Positions 1 through 8,735 of a DNA stretch of 64,000 bases are shown piece by piece. The stretch is taken from positions 248,001-312,000 of the forward strand of contig NZ_CP049872.1 in assembly GCF_011302915.1 (NCBI RefSeq), read 5' to 3'. The position numbers and the translations under genes are program-made. The notes beneath the pieces are model-generated. The model searched no databases. It worked only from the letters and a program-made list of their open reading frames with translations, and was not told where the DNA came from. Every line of letters starts with the position of its first letter. The first letter of the stretch is position 1. The DNA comes from Thermomonas sp. HDW16. Its GTDB lineage: Bacteria > Pseudomonadota > Gammaproteobacteria > Xanthomonadales > Xanthomonadaceae.

Positions 1-614
1 TGCAGGAAGGCGAAGCGGATGCCGCCTTCCAGGTCGGTGGCGTTGATGATGACCAAGGGGCCCGGCCGCGCCTGCAAATCGGCATAGCGCGCGCCGTGGA
101 AGATGTAGTGGTCGAACAGGCGGGCGGCTTCGTCGGAACGGGTCTGGCGGCTGAACCAGCGCAACGGGCTGAGCAGGCGATGGGCCAGGTCGCCGCCGAT
201 GTCGCGGCGCAGGAAGGCCTGTTCGAAACCGGGGAAGGTGGCTTCGCCATGCAGGCCGTAATACGCGGCGATGAAGCTACCGCCGGAGACCGCGCTGATC
301 GCGTCCACTTCGTCCAGCAGCCGTTTCGGCCCGGTGTTGCCCGCCAGCCGGGTGTCGCGCAACTCCAGCATCACGCCATAGGACAGGGCGGCAGCACGCG
401 CGCCGCCGCCGGAGAACGCCAGGCTCAGGGTGATCTGCTCGTAGCCCTGCGCGTCAGGCGCGCGATCCAGGCCATAGCTCGCGCGCGCGGCATCCGCCGC
501 CGTCTGCGGACGGTTGGCGATCTGTCCGTAGGAGGCACAACCCGAGAACAGCGGCAGCAGCGCGCCGAGCACGATGGCGGCGGTACTGCGGGACGCGCTT
601 GCGGACTTGCCCAT
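1..614 (-). CDS. Patatin-like phospholipase lipoprotein (C-terminus off the left edge)
   Basis: Translating from the ATG at 614 gives about 204 residues that run off the window with no stop. The N-terminus is a lipoprotein signal ending in LFSGC, so the protein is probably anchored in an envelope membrane. The fold signature follows: a glycine-rich oxyanion loop (FSGGGARAAAL) and then the nucleophile elbow AVSGGS, the Gly-x-Ser-x-Gly of patatins. The catalytic Asp would lie beyond the edge. The family hydrolyses acyl esters of lipids; the substrate here is unknown. It is transcribed away from the window, downstream of rlmI on the same strand, only 3 bp after that gene's stop, so the two may be co-transcribed. 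Confidence 0.85.
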   Translation of the reverse strand, partial: MGKSASASRSTAAIVLGALLPLFSGCASYGQIANRPQTAADAARASYGLDRAPDAQGYEQITLSLAFSGGGARAAALSYGVMLELRDTRLAGNTGPKRLLDEVDAISAVSGGSFIAAYYGLHGEATFPGFEQAFLRRDIGGDLAHRLLSPLRWFSRQTRSDEAARLFDHYIFHGARYADLQARPGPLVIINATDLEGGIRFAFL

Positions 615-617
615 GGG

Positions 618-1802
618 TCAATCCAGTACGCGACAGAACACCGCCTTCAAATACCGTGATTCCTGCACTTGCGCCAGCCACGGGTGATCCGGGCCGGCGC
701 CTGAGACCTTCAGCACCTGGACGGTGCGGCCGGCGTAGTACGCGGCACGACGCAGCATGTCGGTGAATTGTTCCTCACTGACCAGGCCGGTGCAGCTGAA
801 GGTGGCGAACAGCCCGCCCGGCTTGACCACGCCCAGCGCCAGCTTGTTCATGTCCAGGTATTTCTTCAGCGCGGTGATCACCTGCTCGCGGTCGCGGGTC
901 ATCTTCGCCGGGTCCAGGATCACCACGTCGAACTGTTCGCCGTTGTTCGCCGCATCGCGCAGCCACGGGAAGATGTCGGCCTGGATGAAGCGTGGTTTCC
1001 TGCCACCGATCAGCGTGTTGTTGAGGCGTGCATTCTCTTTCGCGATGTCGAGCACCGCGGCATCGATGTCGATGCCGACCACTTCGGACGCGCCGCGCGC
1101 TGCGGCATACACGCCAAAGCCGCCTGTGTTGCAGCACAGGTCGAGCACGCGCTTGCCTTCGCAAAGCCGCGACAGCCATTCGCGATTCTCGCGCTGGTCG
1201 GCGAAGAAACCGGTCTTGTGCGCACCGGCCGGATCCGCCCGGAAACGGATGCCGTGCTCGGTGACCGTGGCCGGCTGCGTGCCCAGGGTGTCCTTGTAGT
1301 CGAAGCTTTCCTGCTTCTGCACGTGTTCGTCGGCGAAGCTGTGGAAGCGGCAACCGGGGAAGTGTTCGCGCAGCGCGTTGAAGATCCATTCGCGATGGCG
1401 GTACATGCCGGCGCTGAAGAATTCGACCACGATCAGGTCGTCGTAGCGATCCACCACCAGGCCGCTGAGGCCATCGCCTTCGCTGTGCACCACGCGCCAG
1501 GCGTTCGACACGTCATCAAGCTTGAGGAATTCGCGGCGCAGGCGCACCGCCTCGCCGATCTTGCGCGCGAACCAGCCGGCATCGACCTCGACGTCCGGGT
1601 CGTTCTCCAGCATGCGCAGGGCGATCCGCGAATGGCCGTTGTAGAAGCCACGGCCGATCCACACCCCGTCCACGCCAACCACGTCCACGATGCTGCCCGG
1701 CTTGGGCCGCTGTGCGGGTTTTTCGACCAGGCGCTGGAAGATCCACGGGTGGGTGGAGTTCCAGGCGTTCTTGAGGCGGACGACGGGCAGGGGTTCGGCC
1801 AT
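618..1802 (-). CDS. rlmI: Class I SAM-dependent rRNA methyltransferase, RlmI-like (394 aa)
   Basis: Resembles RlmI, which makes m5C1962 in 23S rRNA. An N-terminal PUA-like domain (residues about 5-80) is followed by the Rossmann methyltransferase: SAM-binding VLDLCCNTGGFG near residue 230, an acidic GIDID strand end, then LDPAK in place of the usual DPP, and FSCTG with the presumed catalytic Cys near 350. I chose the ATG at 1802 because the MAEPLPVVRLK start matches where the family begins; upstream in-frame codons run through the terC riboswitch and do not resemble protein. The gene is divergent from terC. LDPAK versus DPPK is a mild departure, so rRNA position specificity is inferred. Confidence 0.88.
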   Translation of the reverse strand: MAEPLPVVRLKNAWNSTHPWIFQRLVEKPAQRPKPGSIVDVVGVDGVWIGRGFYNGHSRIALRMLENDPDVEVDAGWFARKIGEAVRLRREFLKLDDVSNAWRVVHSEGDGLSGLVVDRYDDLIVVEFFSAGMYRHREWIFNALREHFPGCRFHSFADEHVQKQESFDYKDTLGTQPATVTEHGIRFRADPAGAHKTGFFADQRENREWLSRLCEGKRVLDLCCNTGGFGVYAAARGASEVVGIDIDAAVLDIAKENARLNNTLIGGRKPRFIQADIFPWLRDAANNGEQFDVVILDPAKMTRDREQVITALKKYLDMNKLALGVVKPGGLFATFSCTGLVSEEQFTDMLRRAAYYAGRTVQVLKVSGAGPDHPWLAQVQESRYLKAVFCRVLD

Positions 1803-1809
1803 GAGGTTC

Positions 1810-1838
1810 GGGACACAGACAACGGAATCGGGTATTGT
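1810..1838 (+). promoter_or_regulatory. Putative sigma-70 promoter of the riboswitch-terC transcript
   Basis: A -35-like GGGACA (1810-1815) is separated by 17 bp from TATTGT (1833-1838). A start about 7 bp downstream falls at 1844-1845, exactly at the first base of the riboswitch. The -35 is weak (4 of 6), but the position fits very well. Confidence 0.5.
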
Positions 1839-1844
1839 CGCCCA

Positions 1845-1963
1845 AGAAGGGGAGTAACTCCGCGCACGGCCGTCGTCATTACGGGTAGCTGTCGATCCGA
1901 CATCCACCCCGGCGCCGTGGCAGGCCAACCGCCTGTGAGTGAGACCTTCGCCGAACGGCGAAG
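1845..1963 (+). promoter_or_regulatory. yybP-ykoY (manganese) riboswitch upstream of terC
   Basis: The 5' part carries AAGGGGAGTAAC (1847-1858), the hallmark of this class. An internal GTCGTCA (1872-1878) is followed by ACGGGT, and the 3' part ends GTGAGTGAGACCTT (1935-1948). AAGG at 1847-1850 can pair with CCTT at 1945-1948 to close the aptamer. The same CCTT belongs to a perfect competing hairpin, CTTCGCC-gaac-GGCGAAG (1946-1963), which looks like the expression switch. Members of this class bind Mn2+ and control Mn exporters and TerC-family genes such as alx. The ribosome binding site GGAG (2016-2019) lies just downstream. The class is read directly from conserved blocks; ligand response is from family knowledge. 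Confidence 0.85.
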
Positions 1964-2028
1964 CGCGCTCCCTTTCCATGTGCCCTGCATGGACGCCTCC
2001 GCCGGTTCCCACGGTGGAGTGTTGCTGC

Positions 2029-2994
2029 ATGGATACGATCGGTTCTCCCGTTCTCTGGCTGGCCTTCGGCGCGGTCGTGGTGGTCGCCTTGCTCGCCGAC
2101 CTGGTGCTGATGCGCCACGGCGGCCCGCACAAGGTGACGTTCAAGGAAGCCGCGTGGTGGAGCGTGGGCTGGGTGATCCTGGCGCTGGCCTTCAACGCCT
2201 GGCTGTGGTGGTACACCGGCCATCAGTTCGGCGCCGAGGCCGGCGACCGCATCGGCATGGAGTTCCTGACCGGCTACCTGGTCGAAAAAGCGCTGGCGGT
2301 CGACAACATCTTCGTGTTCCTGATGATCTTCGGCTACTTCGCGGTGCCGGAGGAGCAGCGCCAGCGGGTGCTGGTACTCGGCATCATCGGCGCCATCCTG
2401 CTGCGCGCGATCCTGATCTTCGCCGGTGCGCTGCTGCTGTCGAAGTTCCACTGGATCCTCTACGTGTTCGGCGCGTTCCTGCTGTTCACCGGCATCAAGA
2501 TGGCGCGCTCGGCCGGGCAGGAACCCGACCTGGAGGCCAACCCCGCGCTGCGCTGGATGCGCGGCCACCTGAAGCTCACCGACGGCTATCGCGGCAACGC
2601 GTTCAGCGTGGTGGTCGACGGCGCGCGCTGGTACACGCCGCTGTTCGTGGTGGTGGCGCTGATCGGCATCACCGACGTGATCTTCGCGGTGGATTCGATC
2701 CCGGCGATCTTCGCCATCACCGACGACCCATTCATCGTGCTGACCAGCAACGTGTTCGCGGTGCTGGGCCTGCGCGCGATGTTCTTCCTGCTACAGGGCA
2801 TGGCCGACCGCTTCCACCTGCTGCCCTACGGGCTGGCGCTGGTGCTGGTGTTCATCGGTGCAAAGATGCTGCTGATCGACGTCTACAAGATCCCGATCCT
2901 GCTCTCGCTGGGCGTGGTCGCGGCGATCATCGGCACCACCATCGTGCTCAGCCTGAAGCTGCCGCCACGCGGCCATGGCGGCAAAACCCCTTGA
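2029..2994 (+). CDS. TerC family membrane transporter (Alx-like, probable Mn2+ export), 321 aa
   Basis: A hydrophobic protein with roughly nine predicted membrane segments. It has the TerC/Alx signature: an acidic EKALAVDNIFVF segment near residue 85 and a second acidic stretch GITDVIFAVDSIPA around 210, with an EEQRQRVL loop between helices. The ATG at 2029 follows GGAG at 2016-2019; an in-frame ATG at 1939 lies inside the riboswitch and is rejected. TerC proteins were first tied to tellurite resistance, but Alx and related members export manganese, and the riboswitch upstream supports that here. The rhomboid gene follows on the same strand, almost overlapping. Confidence 0.9.
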   Translation: MDTIGSPVLWLAFGAVVVVALLADLVLMRHGGPHKVTFKEAAWWSVGWVILALAFNAWLWWYTGHQFGAEAGDRIGMEFLTGYLVEKALAVDNIFVFLMIFGYFAVPEEQRQRVLVLGIIGAILLRAILIFAGALLLSKFHWILYVFGAFLLFTGIKMARSAGQEPDLEANPALRWMRGHLKLTDGYRGNAFSVVVDGARWYTPLFVVVALIGITDVIFAVDSIPAIFAITDDPFIVLTSNVFAVLGLRAMFFLLQGMADRFHLLPYGLALVLVFIGAKMLLIDVYKIPILLSLGVVAAIIGTTIVLSLKLPPRGHGGKTP

Positions 2995-3025
2995 AGCCGG
3001 CAACGGCGATGCCCACGTCAGGTTG

Positions 3026-3790
3026 ATGTCCACGCCACGTCCCGTCGATGCGCAACGCCAGCAGGATCGCCTGCGCTTGCGCCGTGCGCTCAACGCCAGC
3101 CTGGGCTTCGTGCTGCTGCTGGCGGTGTGCTTCGCCGCCCAGCAGACCTTCGACTGGACCTTCCTCACGGTCACCCCGTGGTCGGCGGAAGGACTGCTGG
3201 GCCTGCTGACCGCGCCGCTGCTGCACGGCTCGGTGGAGCACATCGCGGCGAACAGCATCGCCCTGCTGTTGCTGGGCACGCTGGCCGGCACCGTGTATCC
3301 CAAGGCCACGCTGCGCGCATTGCCGCTGCTGTGGCTGGGTTCCGGATTGGGCGCCTGGCTGCTGGGCCAGCCGGGCTCGCATCATCTGGGCGCCAGCGGC
3401 GTGACCCATGGCCTGATGTTCCTGGTGTTCGTGCTGGGCCTGCTGCGCCGCGACCGCGCGTCGATCGCCGCCGGAATGATCGCCTTCCTGTTCTATGGCG
3501 GCATGTTGATGACCATCCTCCCGCGCGAAGCCGGCGTCTCCTGGGAATCGCACCTGGGCGGCGCGCTGGCTGGCGTGCTGTCCGCATTCCTGTTCCGCCG
3601 CAGCGATCCGATGCCGCCACGCCAGAAGTACAGTTGGGAACTCGAGGAAGAACAGGCGCAACAGCAGGCCGCGCTGGAACGCGACATGTACGAGCCGCGC
3701 GCGTCGCAGGATGTGCCCGTGTTGTGGACGCGCGAGGATGACGATGCGGAGCGCAGGCGCGTGCTGCCATTCCGCCGCCCCGGCGAGTGA
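3026..3790 (+). CDS. Rhomboid family intramembrane serine protease (254 aa)
   Basis: Six or so membrane helices with the rhomboid catalytic pattern. HGSVEHIAANS carries the conserved His/Asn cluster in helix 2, GASGVTHG contains the catalytic Ser in Gly-x-Ser-Gly, and ESHLGG gives the His partner of the dyad. The C-terminal 70 residues are a charged cytoplasmic tail rich in Glu and Arg. I prefer the ATG at 3026 (weak AGGT upstream); an in-frame ATG at 2975 would overlap the end of terC by 20 bp. The family cleaves membrane proteins within the bilayer; no substrate can be inferred. Probably co-transcribed with terC. Confidence 0.85.
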   Translation: MSTPRPVDAQRQQDRLRLRRALNASLGFVLLLAVCFAAQQTFDWTFLTVTPWSAEGLLGLLTAPLLHGSVEHIAANSIALLLLGTLAGTVYPKATLRALPLLWLGSGLGAWLLGQPGSHHLGASGVTHGLMFLVFVLGLLRRDRASIAAGMIAFLFYGGMLMTILPREAGVSWESHLGGALAGVLSAFLFRRSDPMPPRQKYSWELEEEQAQQQAALERDMYEPRASQDVPVLWTREDDDAERRRVLPFRRPGE

Positions 3791-3791
3791 G

Positions 3792-4439
3792 CTATTTGCC
3801 GGCCAGCACCGCAGGCCCCAACTCGCGGTCGTGCCAGTGCGACAGCAACAGCAGCGAAGCCGCCGCGCCGCACAGGCACAGGAACATGTCCCATTGCGTG
3901 TCCCACTGGTCGCCCTGGGTGGCGAGGAACGCGTCGGCATCGGCACCGTAGACCAGCGCCGACCACCATTCGATCAATTCGAAGAACGCCGAAAAACTCA
4001 GGCAGGCGGCCAGCACCAGGTAGACCAGCCAGCCGCCGCGACGCAACGGTGTGCAGCGCAACAGTAGTTCACGCGCAAGGATCGCCGGCACGAAGCCCTG
4101 CATCCAGTGGCCCACGCGATCCCACGGGTTGCGCTCGGTGCCCAGCCATTCCTGCAGCCAGAAGCCGAGCGGCGTCTTCGCATAGGTGTAGGCACCGCCG
4201 TGGATCAACACCAGCGCATGCAGGGCTAGCAGCCAGCACAGCAGGCGGGTCAGCGGGAAGCGCGGCCATTTCCATGCGATCAGTGCCAACCCCACCATCG
4301 CCCACACCGTTTCCAGCAACCAGGTCAGGCGATCCTGCGCAATCCAGAACGACACTGCGAGTGCGATCGTCACGCCGCCGGCCAACAGCCAGCGTTCACT
4401 GCGGGAGGGCGGTTGGGCGATGCCGGGCAAGGTCGTCAT
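3792..4439 (-). CDS. YjdF/DUF2238 family membrane protein (215 aa)
   Basis: A small integral membrane protein of about six helices. It has the family's conserved pieces: HGGAYTYAKTP near residue 80, NPWDRVGHWMQGF near 105, the helix FFELIEWW, and a TQGDQWDTQWDM loop near the C-terminus. These polar intramembrane residues are typical of DUF2238, whose function is not established. It is convergent with the rhomboid gene, with the two stop codons almost touching, and divergent from the patatin gene at 4513. Family membership is a motif match; no role is proposed. Confidence 0.8.
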   Translation of the reverse strand: MTTLPGIAQPPSRSERWLLAGGVTIALAVSFWIAQDRLTWLLETVWAMVGLALIAWKWPRFPLTRLLCWLLALHALVLIHGGAYTYAKTPLGFWLQEWLGTERNPWDRVGHWMQGFVPAILARELLLRCTPLRRGGWLVYLVLAACLSFSAFFELIEWWSALVYGADADAFLATQGDQWDTQWDMFLCLCGAAASLLLLSHWHDRELGPAVLAGK

Positions 4440-4512
4440 GCCTGCATGCTAGCGCGTGCATTCGGGCGCTGTTGCGGGAGGGCGCATTAAGCTGCGGCTC
4501 CCTGTTCCGTCG

Positions 4513-5535
4513 ATGCCCCCGATGCGCGCCACCACTTTTCCGCTTGTTCTTGCCGCCGCCCTCCTCGCCGGCTGTGCCAGCACGCCCGAAGTGAAGGCGC
4601 CCGTGAGCGTGGCGGTCAGTTCGCCGGCACCGGTCAAGGTCGGCATCGCGCTGGGGGGTGGCGCGGCCAAGGGCTTCGCCCATATCGGCGTGATCAAGAT
4701 GCTGGAAGCCAACGGCATCAAGCCCGTCGTCGTCTCCGGCACCAGCGCCGGCAGCGTGGTCGGCGCGCTGTACGCCAGCGGTATGGATGCCTATGCGATG
4801 CAGGAAAAGGCGTTCGCGCTGGACGAATCGAAGATCCGCGACGTCAGCCTGTTTTCCGGAGGCGTGGTGAAGGGCCAGAAGTTGCAGGACTACGTCAACG
4901 AGCTGGTCGGCGGCCGCAGCATCGAGAAAATGCAAAAACCATTCGCCGCAGTCGCCACGCGCCTGGAAGACGGCGAACGCACCGTGTTCGTGCGCGGCAA
5001 CACCGGGCAGGCGGTGCGTGCGTCCAGTTCGATCCCTGGGGTGTTCGAAGCCGTCGCCATCGGCAAGGCGCATTACGTCGATGGCGGCGTAGTCAGCCCG
5101 GTGCCGGTGGACGCCGCGCGCGAGTTGGGCGCGGATTTCGTCATCGCGGTGGACATCAGCAGCAAGGCCGATGGCATCGCCTCGTCCACCAGCATGCTGG
5201 GCAACATCAACCAGAGCATCCGCATCATGGGCGGCAAGCTAGGCGCGCTGGAATTGCAGCGGGCGGACATCGTGATCCGGCCCAAGGTGAACGACATCGG
5301 CCCGGCCGATTTCGAGCAGAAGAACCGCGCGATCCTCGAAGGCGAACGCGCCGCGCAAGCCGCGTTGCCGCAGATCAAGGCGAAGATCGCCGCGCTGCAG
5401 GCGCAACGCACGGCGAAGGTCCGGCAGCAAGCGGATGCCGAAGTCGAACGCCAGCGCGAAGCCGAACGCAAGGCGCGCTGCGCCAAGCAGCAGGGCTGGA
5501 TGGACAAGCTCACCCGCGATCCGGATTGCCGTTAA
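4513..5535 (+). CDS. Patatin-like phospholipase lipoprotein, RssA-like (340 aa)
   Basis: Begins with a lipoprotein signal whose lipobox is LAGC about 20 residues in. A complete patatin domain follows: oxyanion loop GGGAAKGFAHIG near residue 50, nucleophile elbow GTSAGS near 80, and the catalytic DGG in YVDGGVVSP near 200. The last 80 residues are a charged, Lys/Arg/Glu-rich helical tail ending in a Cys pair. Starts at 4513 and 4522 are equally possible; both leave an intact signal. The family hydrolyses acyl chains from lipids. It is the second patatin lipoprotein in 5 kb, but it diverges in sequence from the one at the left edge. Confidence 0.88.
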   Translation: MPPMRATTFPLVLAAALLAGCASTPEVKAPVSVAVSSPAPVKVGIALGGGAAKGFAHIGVIKMLEANGIKPVVVSGTSAGSVVGALYASGMDAYAMQEKAFALDESKIRDVSLFSGGVVKGQKLQDYVNELVGGRSIEKMQKPFAAVATRLEDGERTVFVRGNTGQAVRASSSIPGVFEAVAIGKAHYVDGGVVSPVPVDAARELGADFVIAVDISSKADGIASSTSMLGNINQSIRIMGGKLGALELQRADIVIRPKVNDIGPADFEQKNRAILEGERAAQAALPQIKAKIAALQAQRTAKVRQQADAEVERQREAERKARCAKQQGWMDKLTRDPDCR

Positions 5536-5597
5536 GGCTGAGTCCTGCGTTTGCGCGAGATCAAGGCAGGCCACGGCCGCGGGCGTAAACTACGGGC

Positions 5598-6488
5598 ATG
5601 AACGCAAAGCCTGCACGCCTCGAAAACATCGTCACCGACAAGGGCAAGGTGCCGGTCTACGCCACCGGCGTCGTCGACCAGCCATGGAACGACTACAGCG
5701 ACGAAGACCATGCGGTGTGGAAGGCGCTGTACCAGCGCCAGCGCGATTTGCTGATCGGCCGCGCCGCCGACGAATTTCTGCAGGCGCAGGACGCGATGGG
5801 CATGAGCCCGGATGTCATCCCACGTTTCGTGGAACTGAATGCGGTGCTGGAAGCCGCCACCGGCTGGATCATCGTCGGCGTGGAAGGCCTGTTGCCGGAA
5901 CTGGATTTCTTCGATCACCTGGCCAACCGGCGCTTCCCGGTCAGTTGGTGGATCCGCCGCCCGGATCAACTGGACTACATCGAGGAACCCGACCTGTTCC
6001 ACGACCTGTTCGGCCACGTGCCCCTGCTGATGATCCCGGCCTTCGCGGATTACATGGAGGCCTACGGCAAGGGCGGGGTGAAGGCGCACGGCATTGGCGC
6101 GGATGCGCTGCAGAACCTCACCCGCCTGTACTGGTACACGGTGGAATTCGGCCTGATCCAGCAGAAAGACGGCCTGCGCATCTACGGCAGCGGCATCGTC
6201 TCCAGCAAGGGCGAATCGATCCACTGCCTGGAAAGCAACGCACCGAACCGCATCGGTTTCGACCTGGAACGGATCATGCGCACCCGCTACCGCATCGACA
6301 GCTACCAGAAGACCTATTTCGTCATCGACAGCTTCGAGCAGTTGATGGAAGCGACCGGTCCGGACTTCACCCCGATCTACGCGCGGCTGGCGCAGCAGGA
6401 TTCGATCCCCGCCGGCACCGTGCTGGAGACCGACGTCGTGTTCAATCGCGGCAGCGGCGAAGGCTGGGCGACGGACGGCGACATCTAG
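5598..6488 (+). CDS. phhA: Phenylalanine 4-monooxygenase (296 aa)
   Basis: A bacterial aromatic amino acid hydroxylase that converts phenylalanine to tyrosine with tetrahydropterin, O2 and a mononuclear iron. The iron-site motif HDLFGHVP is present (two His ligands), followed by the segment carrying the Glu ligand (YWYTVEFGL). Length and full colinearity match the bacterial enzyme. The start at 5598 has no Shine-Dalgarno; instead TAAACT sits at 5586-5591, six bases before the ATG, so the message could be leaderless. No pterin carbinolamine dehydratase gene (phhB) is next to it. A monocistronic gene between the patatin and a TonB-dependent receptor. Confidence 0.95.
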   Translation: MNAKPARLENIVTDKGKVPVYATGVVDQPWNDYSDEDHAVWKALYQRQRDLLIGRAADEFLQAQDAMGMSPDVIPRFVELNAVLEAATGWIIVGVEGLLPELDFFDHLANRRFPVSWWIRRPDQLDYIEEPDLFHDLFGHVPLLMIPAFADYMEAYGKGGVKAHGIGADALQNLTRLYWYTVEFGLIQQKDGLRIYGSGIVSSKGESIHCLESNAPNRIGFDLERIMRTRYRIDSYQKTYFVIDSFEQLMEATGPDFTPIYARLAQQDSIPAGTVLETDVVFNRGSGEGWATDGDI

Positions 6489-6598
6489 GCGGCCTTCTCT
6501 TCCGGCAGACCCGGCGCGCGAAGGGTGGCCGCGGCGCCCCCGCTTCGCCACGCCAGCGTCATCTGTTCGCCATCGCCGAACTGGATGATCATGCGGCG

Positions 6599-8728
6599 AT
6601 GCCGACACGCCCGCCGCACCGCACCGCTTCGCTCTGGCTGTCGCTTGCCTGCTGCCTCTCCATTCCCGCCCAAGCCGGCGAGCCGATCAAAACCCTGCAG
6701 AAAGTGGAAGTCACCGCGCGGGTGCAGGGCGCCGATCCGTTCGAGCTGCCGGCCTCGCTGGACATCCTGGTCCTGGACGGCGACGACACCCGCAGCGCCG
6801 GCGACATCTCCGCGCAGCTGGCCAGCGTGCCCGGCGTGCTGGCGCGCGATCGTCGCAACCTGGCGCAGGACACCCAGCTGTCGATCCGCGGCTTCGGTGC
6901 CCGTGCGACCTTCGGCGTGCGCGGACTGCGCCTGCTGGCCGATGGCATCCCGGCCACCATGCCGGACGGGCAGGGCCAGCTTTCGCATTTCTCGCTGGCC
7001 GGTGCCGAGCGCATGGAGATCCTGCGCGGGCCGTTCTCCACGCTGTACGGCAATTCCTCCGGTGGCGTGGTGCAGCTGTTCAGCGCGGAGGGCGAGGCGC
7101 CGGATTCGCTGCGCCTGTCGGCCACCGGCGGCAGCAACGACCTGCAGCTGCTGGACGCGCGCTGGCTGGGGCGCAAGGCCGATTTCACCTATGCGATGAC
7201 CGCCTCGCGCTTCGCCACCGATGGCGACCGCGAACATAGCCGCGCGCATCGCGACGTGCTCAACGGCAAGTTCGGCTGGCGGCCGGGCGATGGCCGCGAA
7301 CTGGACCTGATGATCAACACGCTGGACCTGCCCGATGCGCAGGACCCGCTGGGCCTGAACGCGGCGCAGCTGCGCGCCGATCCGCACCAGGCCACGCCGC
7401 AGGCGCTGCAGTACAACACCCGCAAATCGGTCAGCCAGCGCCAGCTGGGACTGGTCTGGCGGCAGGCGCTGGGCGAATCGAACACGCTGCGGCTGATGGG
7501 CTACGGCGGCAACCGCGACGTCGAGCAATACCTGTCGGTGCCGATCGGCGCGCAGGCCAACCCGCTCAGCGGCGGCGGGGTGATCGACCTCGGCAATCGC
7601 TACGGCGGGGTGGATGCGCGCTGGACCTGGAATGGCAGTCTGGCTGGCCGCGAACTGGAACTCACCCTGGGCGCGAATGCCGACCGCCAACGCCAGCATC
7701 GGCTGGGCTACCAGAACTACGTGGGCAGCACGCTGGGCGTGCGCGGTGCGCTGCGTCGCGACGAGCGCAACACGGTCAGCAACAACGACCAATATGCGCA
7801 GGCCTGGTGGCGCTTTGCCCCGCGCTGGTCGCTGCTGGCCGGCCTGCGCCACAGCAGTGTCGAATTCCGCTCGCGCGATGCCTACATCACCGCCCGCAAT
7901 CCCGACGACAGCGGCCACGTGCGCCACTCACGCACCACCCCGGTGGCGGGCCTGACCTTCGCCCCCAGCGAGCAGCTGCGCCTGCATGCCTCGTATGGCA
8001 CCGGCTTTGAAACCCCGACCTTCAACGAACTGGCCTACCGCGCCGACGGCGGCGCTGGTCTGGCGCTGGGCCTGAAGCCGGCCTACAGCCGCAACATGGA
8101 GCTGGGCGCGAAATGGCGCAACACGCGCGGCGCGAGCATCGAAGGCGCGCTGTTTCGCGCCAATACCGACAACGAACTGGCAGTGGCCAGCAACGTCGGC
8201 GGCCGCAGCACCTATCGCAATGCCGGACGTGCGCGGCGGCAGGGCGCGGAATTGTCCGGCTTGCTGCCACTGGGCACCGACTGGACCGTGCAGCTGGCCG
8301 CCACCTGGCTGGATGCGCGCTTTCGCGACGGTTTCCTGATCTGCACCGGCGCCGGCTGCACCGTGCCGAGCACCCCGGTCGCCGCCGGCGCACGCATTCC
8401 CGGCACCCTGCGCCAGCAGGGCTTCCTGCGCTTGCAGTGGCAGCCCGGCGAGTGGACGCTGGCGGCCGAAGGCGTCGGCAGCAGCCCCACCACGGTCAAC
8501 GACACCGCCAGCGAGCAAGCCGCCGGCTACGGCCTGCTGCACCTTGAAACGGCGCGGCGCTGGAACCTGTCGCGCGGTGCGTTGCGCGCCAGCCTGCGCA
8601 TCGAAAACGTGTTTGATCGCAACTACGTGGGCTCGGTGATCGTCAACGAAGGCAACGGCCGCTATTACGAACCCGGTCCCAGCCGCAGCGTACAGCTGGG
8701 CCTGCGCTGGGACTGGGCCGCGCAGTAA
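6599..8728 (+). CDS. TonB-dependent outer membrane receptor (709 aa)
   Basis: A signal peptide ending near AQAGEP is followed by a TonB-box-like stretch (KVEVTAR). The plug domain spans residues about 35-165, with LSIRGFGARATFGVRG and LRGPFSTLYGNSSGGV. A 22-strand-type beta-barrel fills the rest, ending in an aromatic-rich final strand (SVQLGLRWDW). The ATG at 6599 gives a proper signal peptide; the frame stays open far upstream only because it runs antisense-like through phhA. The substrate is not evident; the plug resembles siderophore and vitamin receptors of xanthomonads. Energy would come from the TonB-ExbB-ExbD system encoded at 23-26 kb. Confidence 0.9.
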   Translation: MPTRPPHRTASLWLSLACCLSIPAQAGEPIKTLQKVEVTARVQGADPFELPASLDILVLDGDDTRSAGDISAQLASVPGVLARDRRNLAQDTQLSIRGFGARATFGVRGLRLLADGIPATMPDGQGQLSHFSLAGAERMEILRGPFSTLYGNSSGGVVQLFSAEGEAPDSLRLSATGGSNDLQLLDARWLGRKADFTYAMTASRFATDGDREHSRAHRDVLNGKFGWRPGDGRELDLMINTLDLPDAQDPLGLNAAQLRADPHQATPQALQYNTRKSVSQRQLGLVWRQALGESNTLRLMGYGGNRDVEQYLSVPIGAQANPLSGGGVIDLGNRYGGVDARWTWNGSLAGRELELTLGANADRQRQHRLGYQNYVGSTLGVRGALRRDERNTVSNNDQYAQAWWRFAPRWSLLAGLRHSSVEFRSRDAYITARNPDDSGHVRHSRTTPVAGLTFAPSEQLRLHASYGTGFETPTFNELAYRADGGAGLALGLKPAYSRNMELGAKWRNTRGASIEGALFRANTDNELAVASNVGGRSTYRNAGRARRQGAELSGLLPLGTDWTVQLAATWLDARFRDGFLICTGAGCTVPSTPVAAGARIPGTLRQQGFLRLQWQPGEWTLAAEGVGSSPTTVNDTASEQAAGYGLLHLETARRWNLSRGALRASLRIENVFDRNYVGSVIVNEGNGRYYEPGPSRSVQLGLRWDWAAQ

Positions 8729-8735
8729 CGCCTCC

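Noticed and set aside
768..3026. Very long open frame on the plus strand opposite the methyltransferase
   Set aside because: An artefact of GC-rich codon bias. It is antisense to a clear RlmI gene and passes through the riboswitch and the out-of-frame terC; no domain is recognisable.
6485..6592. A 35-codon minus-strand frame (MIIQFGDGEQMTLAW...) between phhA and the receptor gene
   Set aside because: No ribosome binding site, and it is merely the end of a longer shadow frame opposite the receptor. Too short to support.
5435..6598. Long in-frame extension upstream of the TonB-dependent receptor
   Set aside because: It overlaps patatin and phhA in another frame and shows no protein-like motifs; the receptor's signal peptide begins at 6599.
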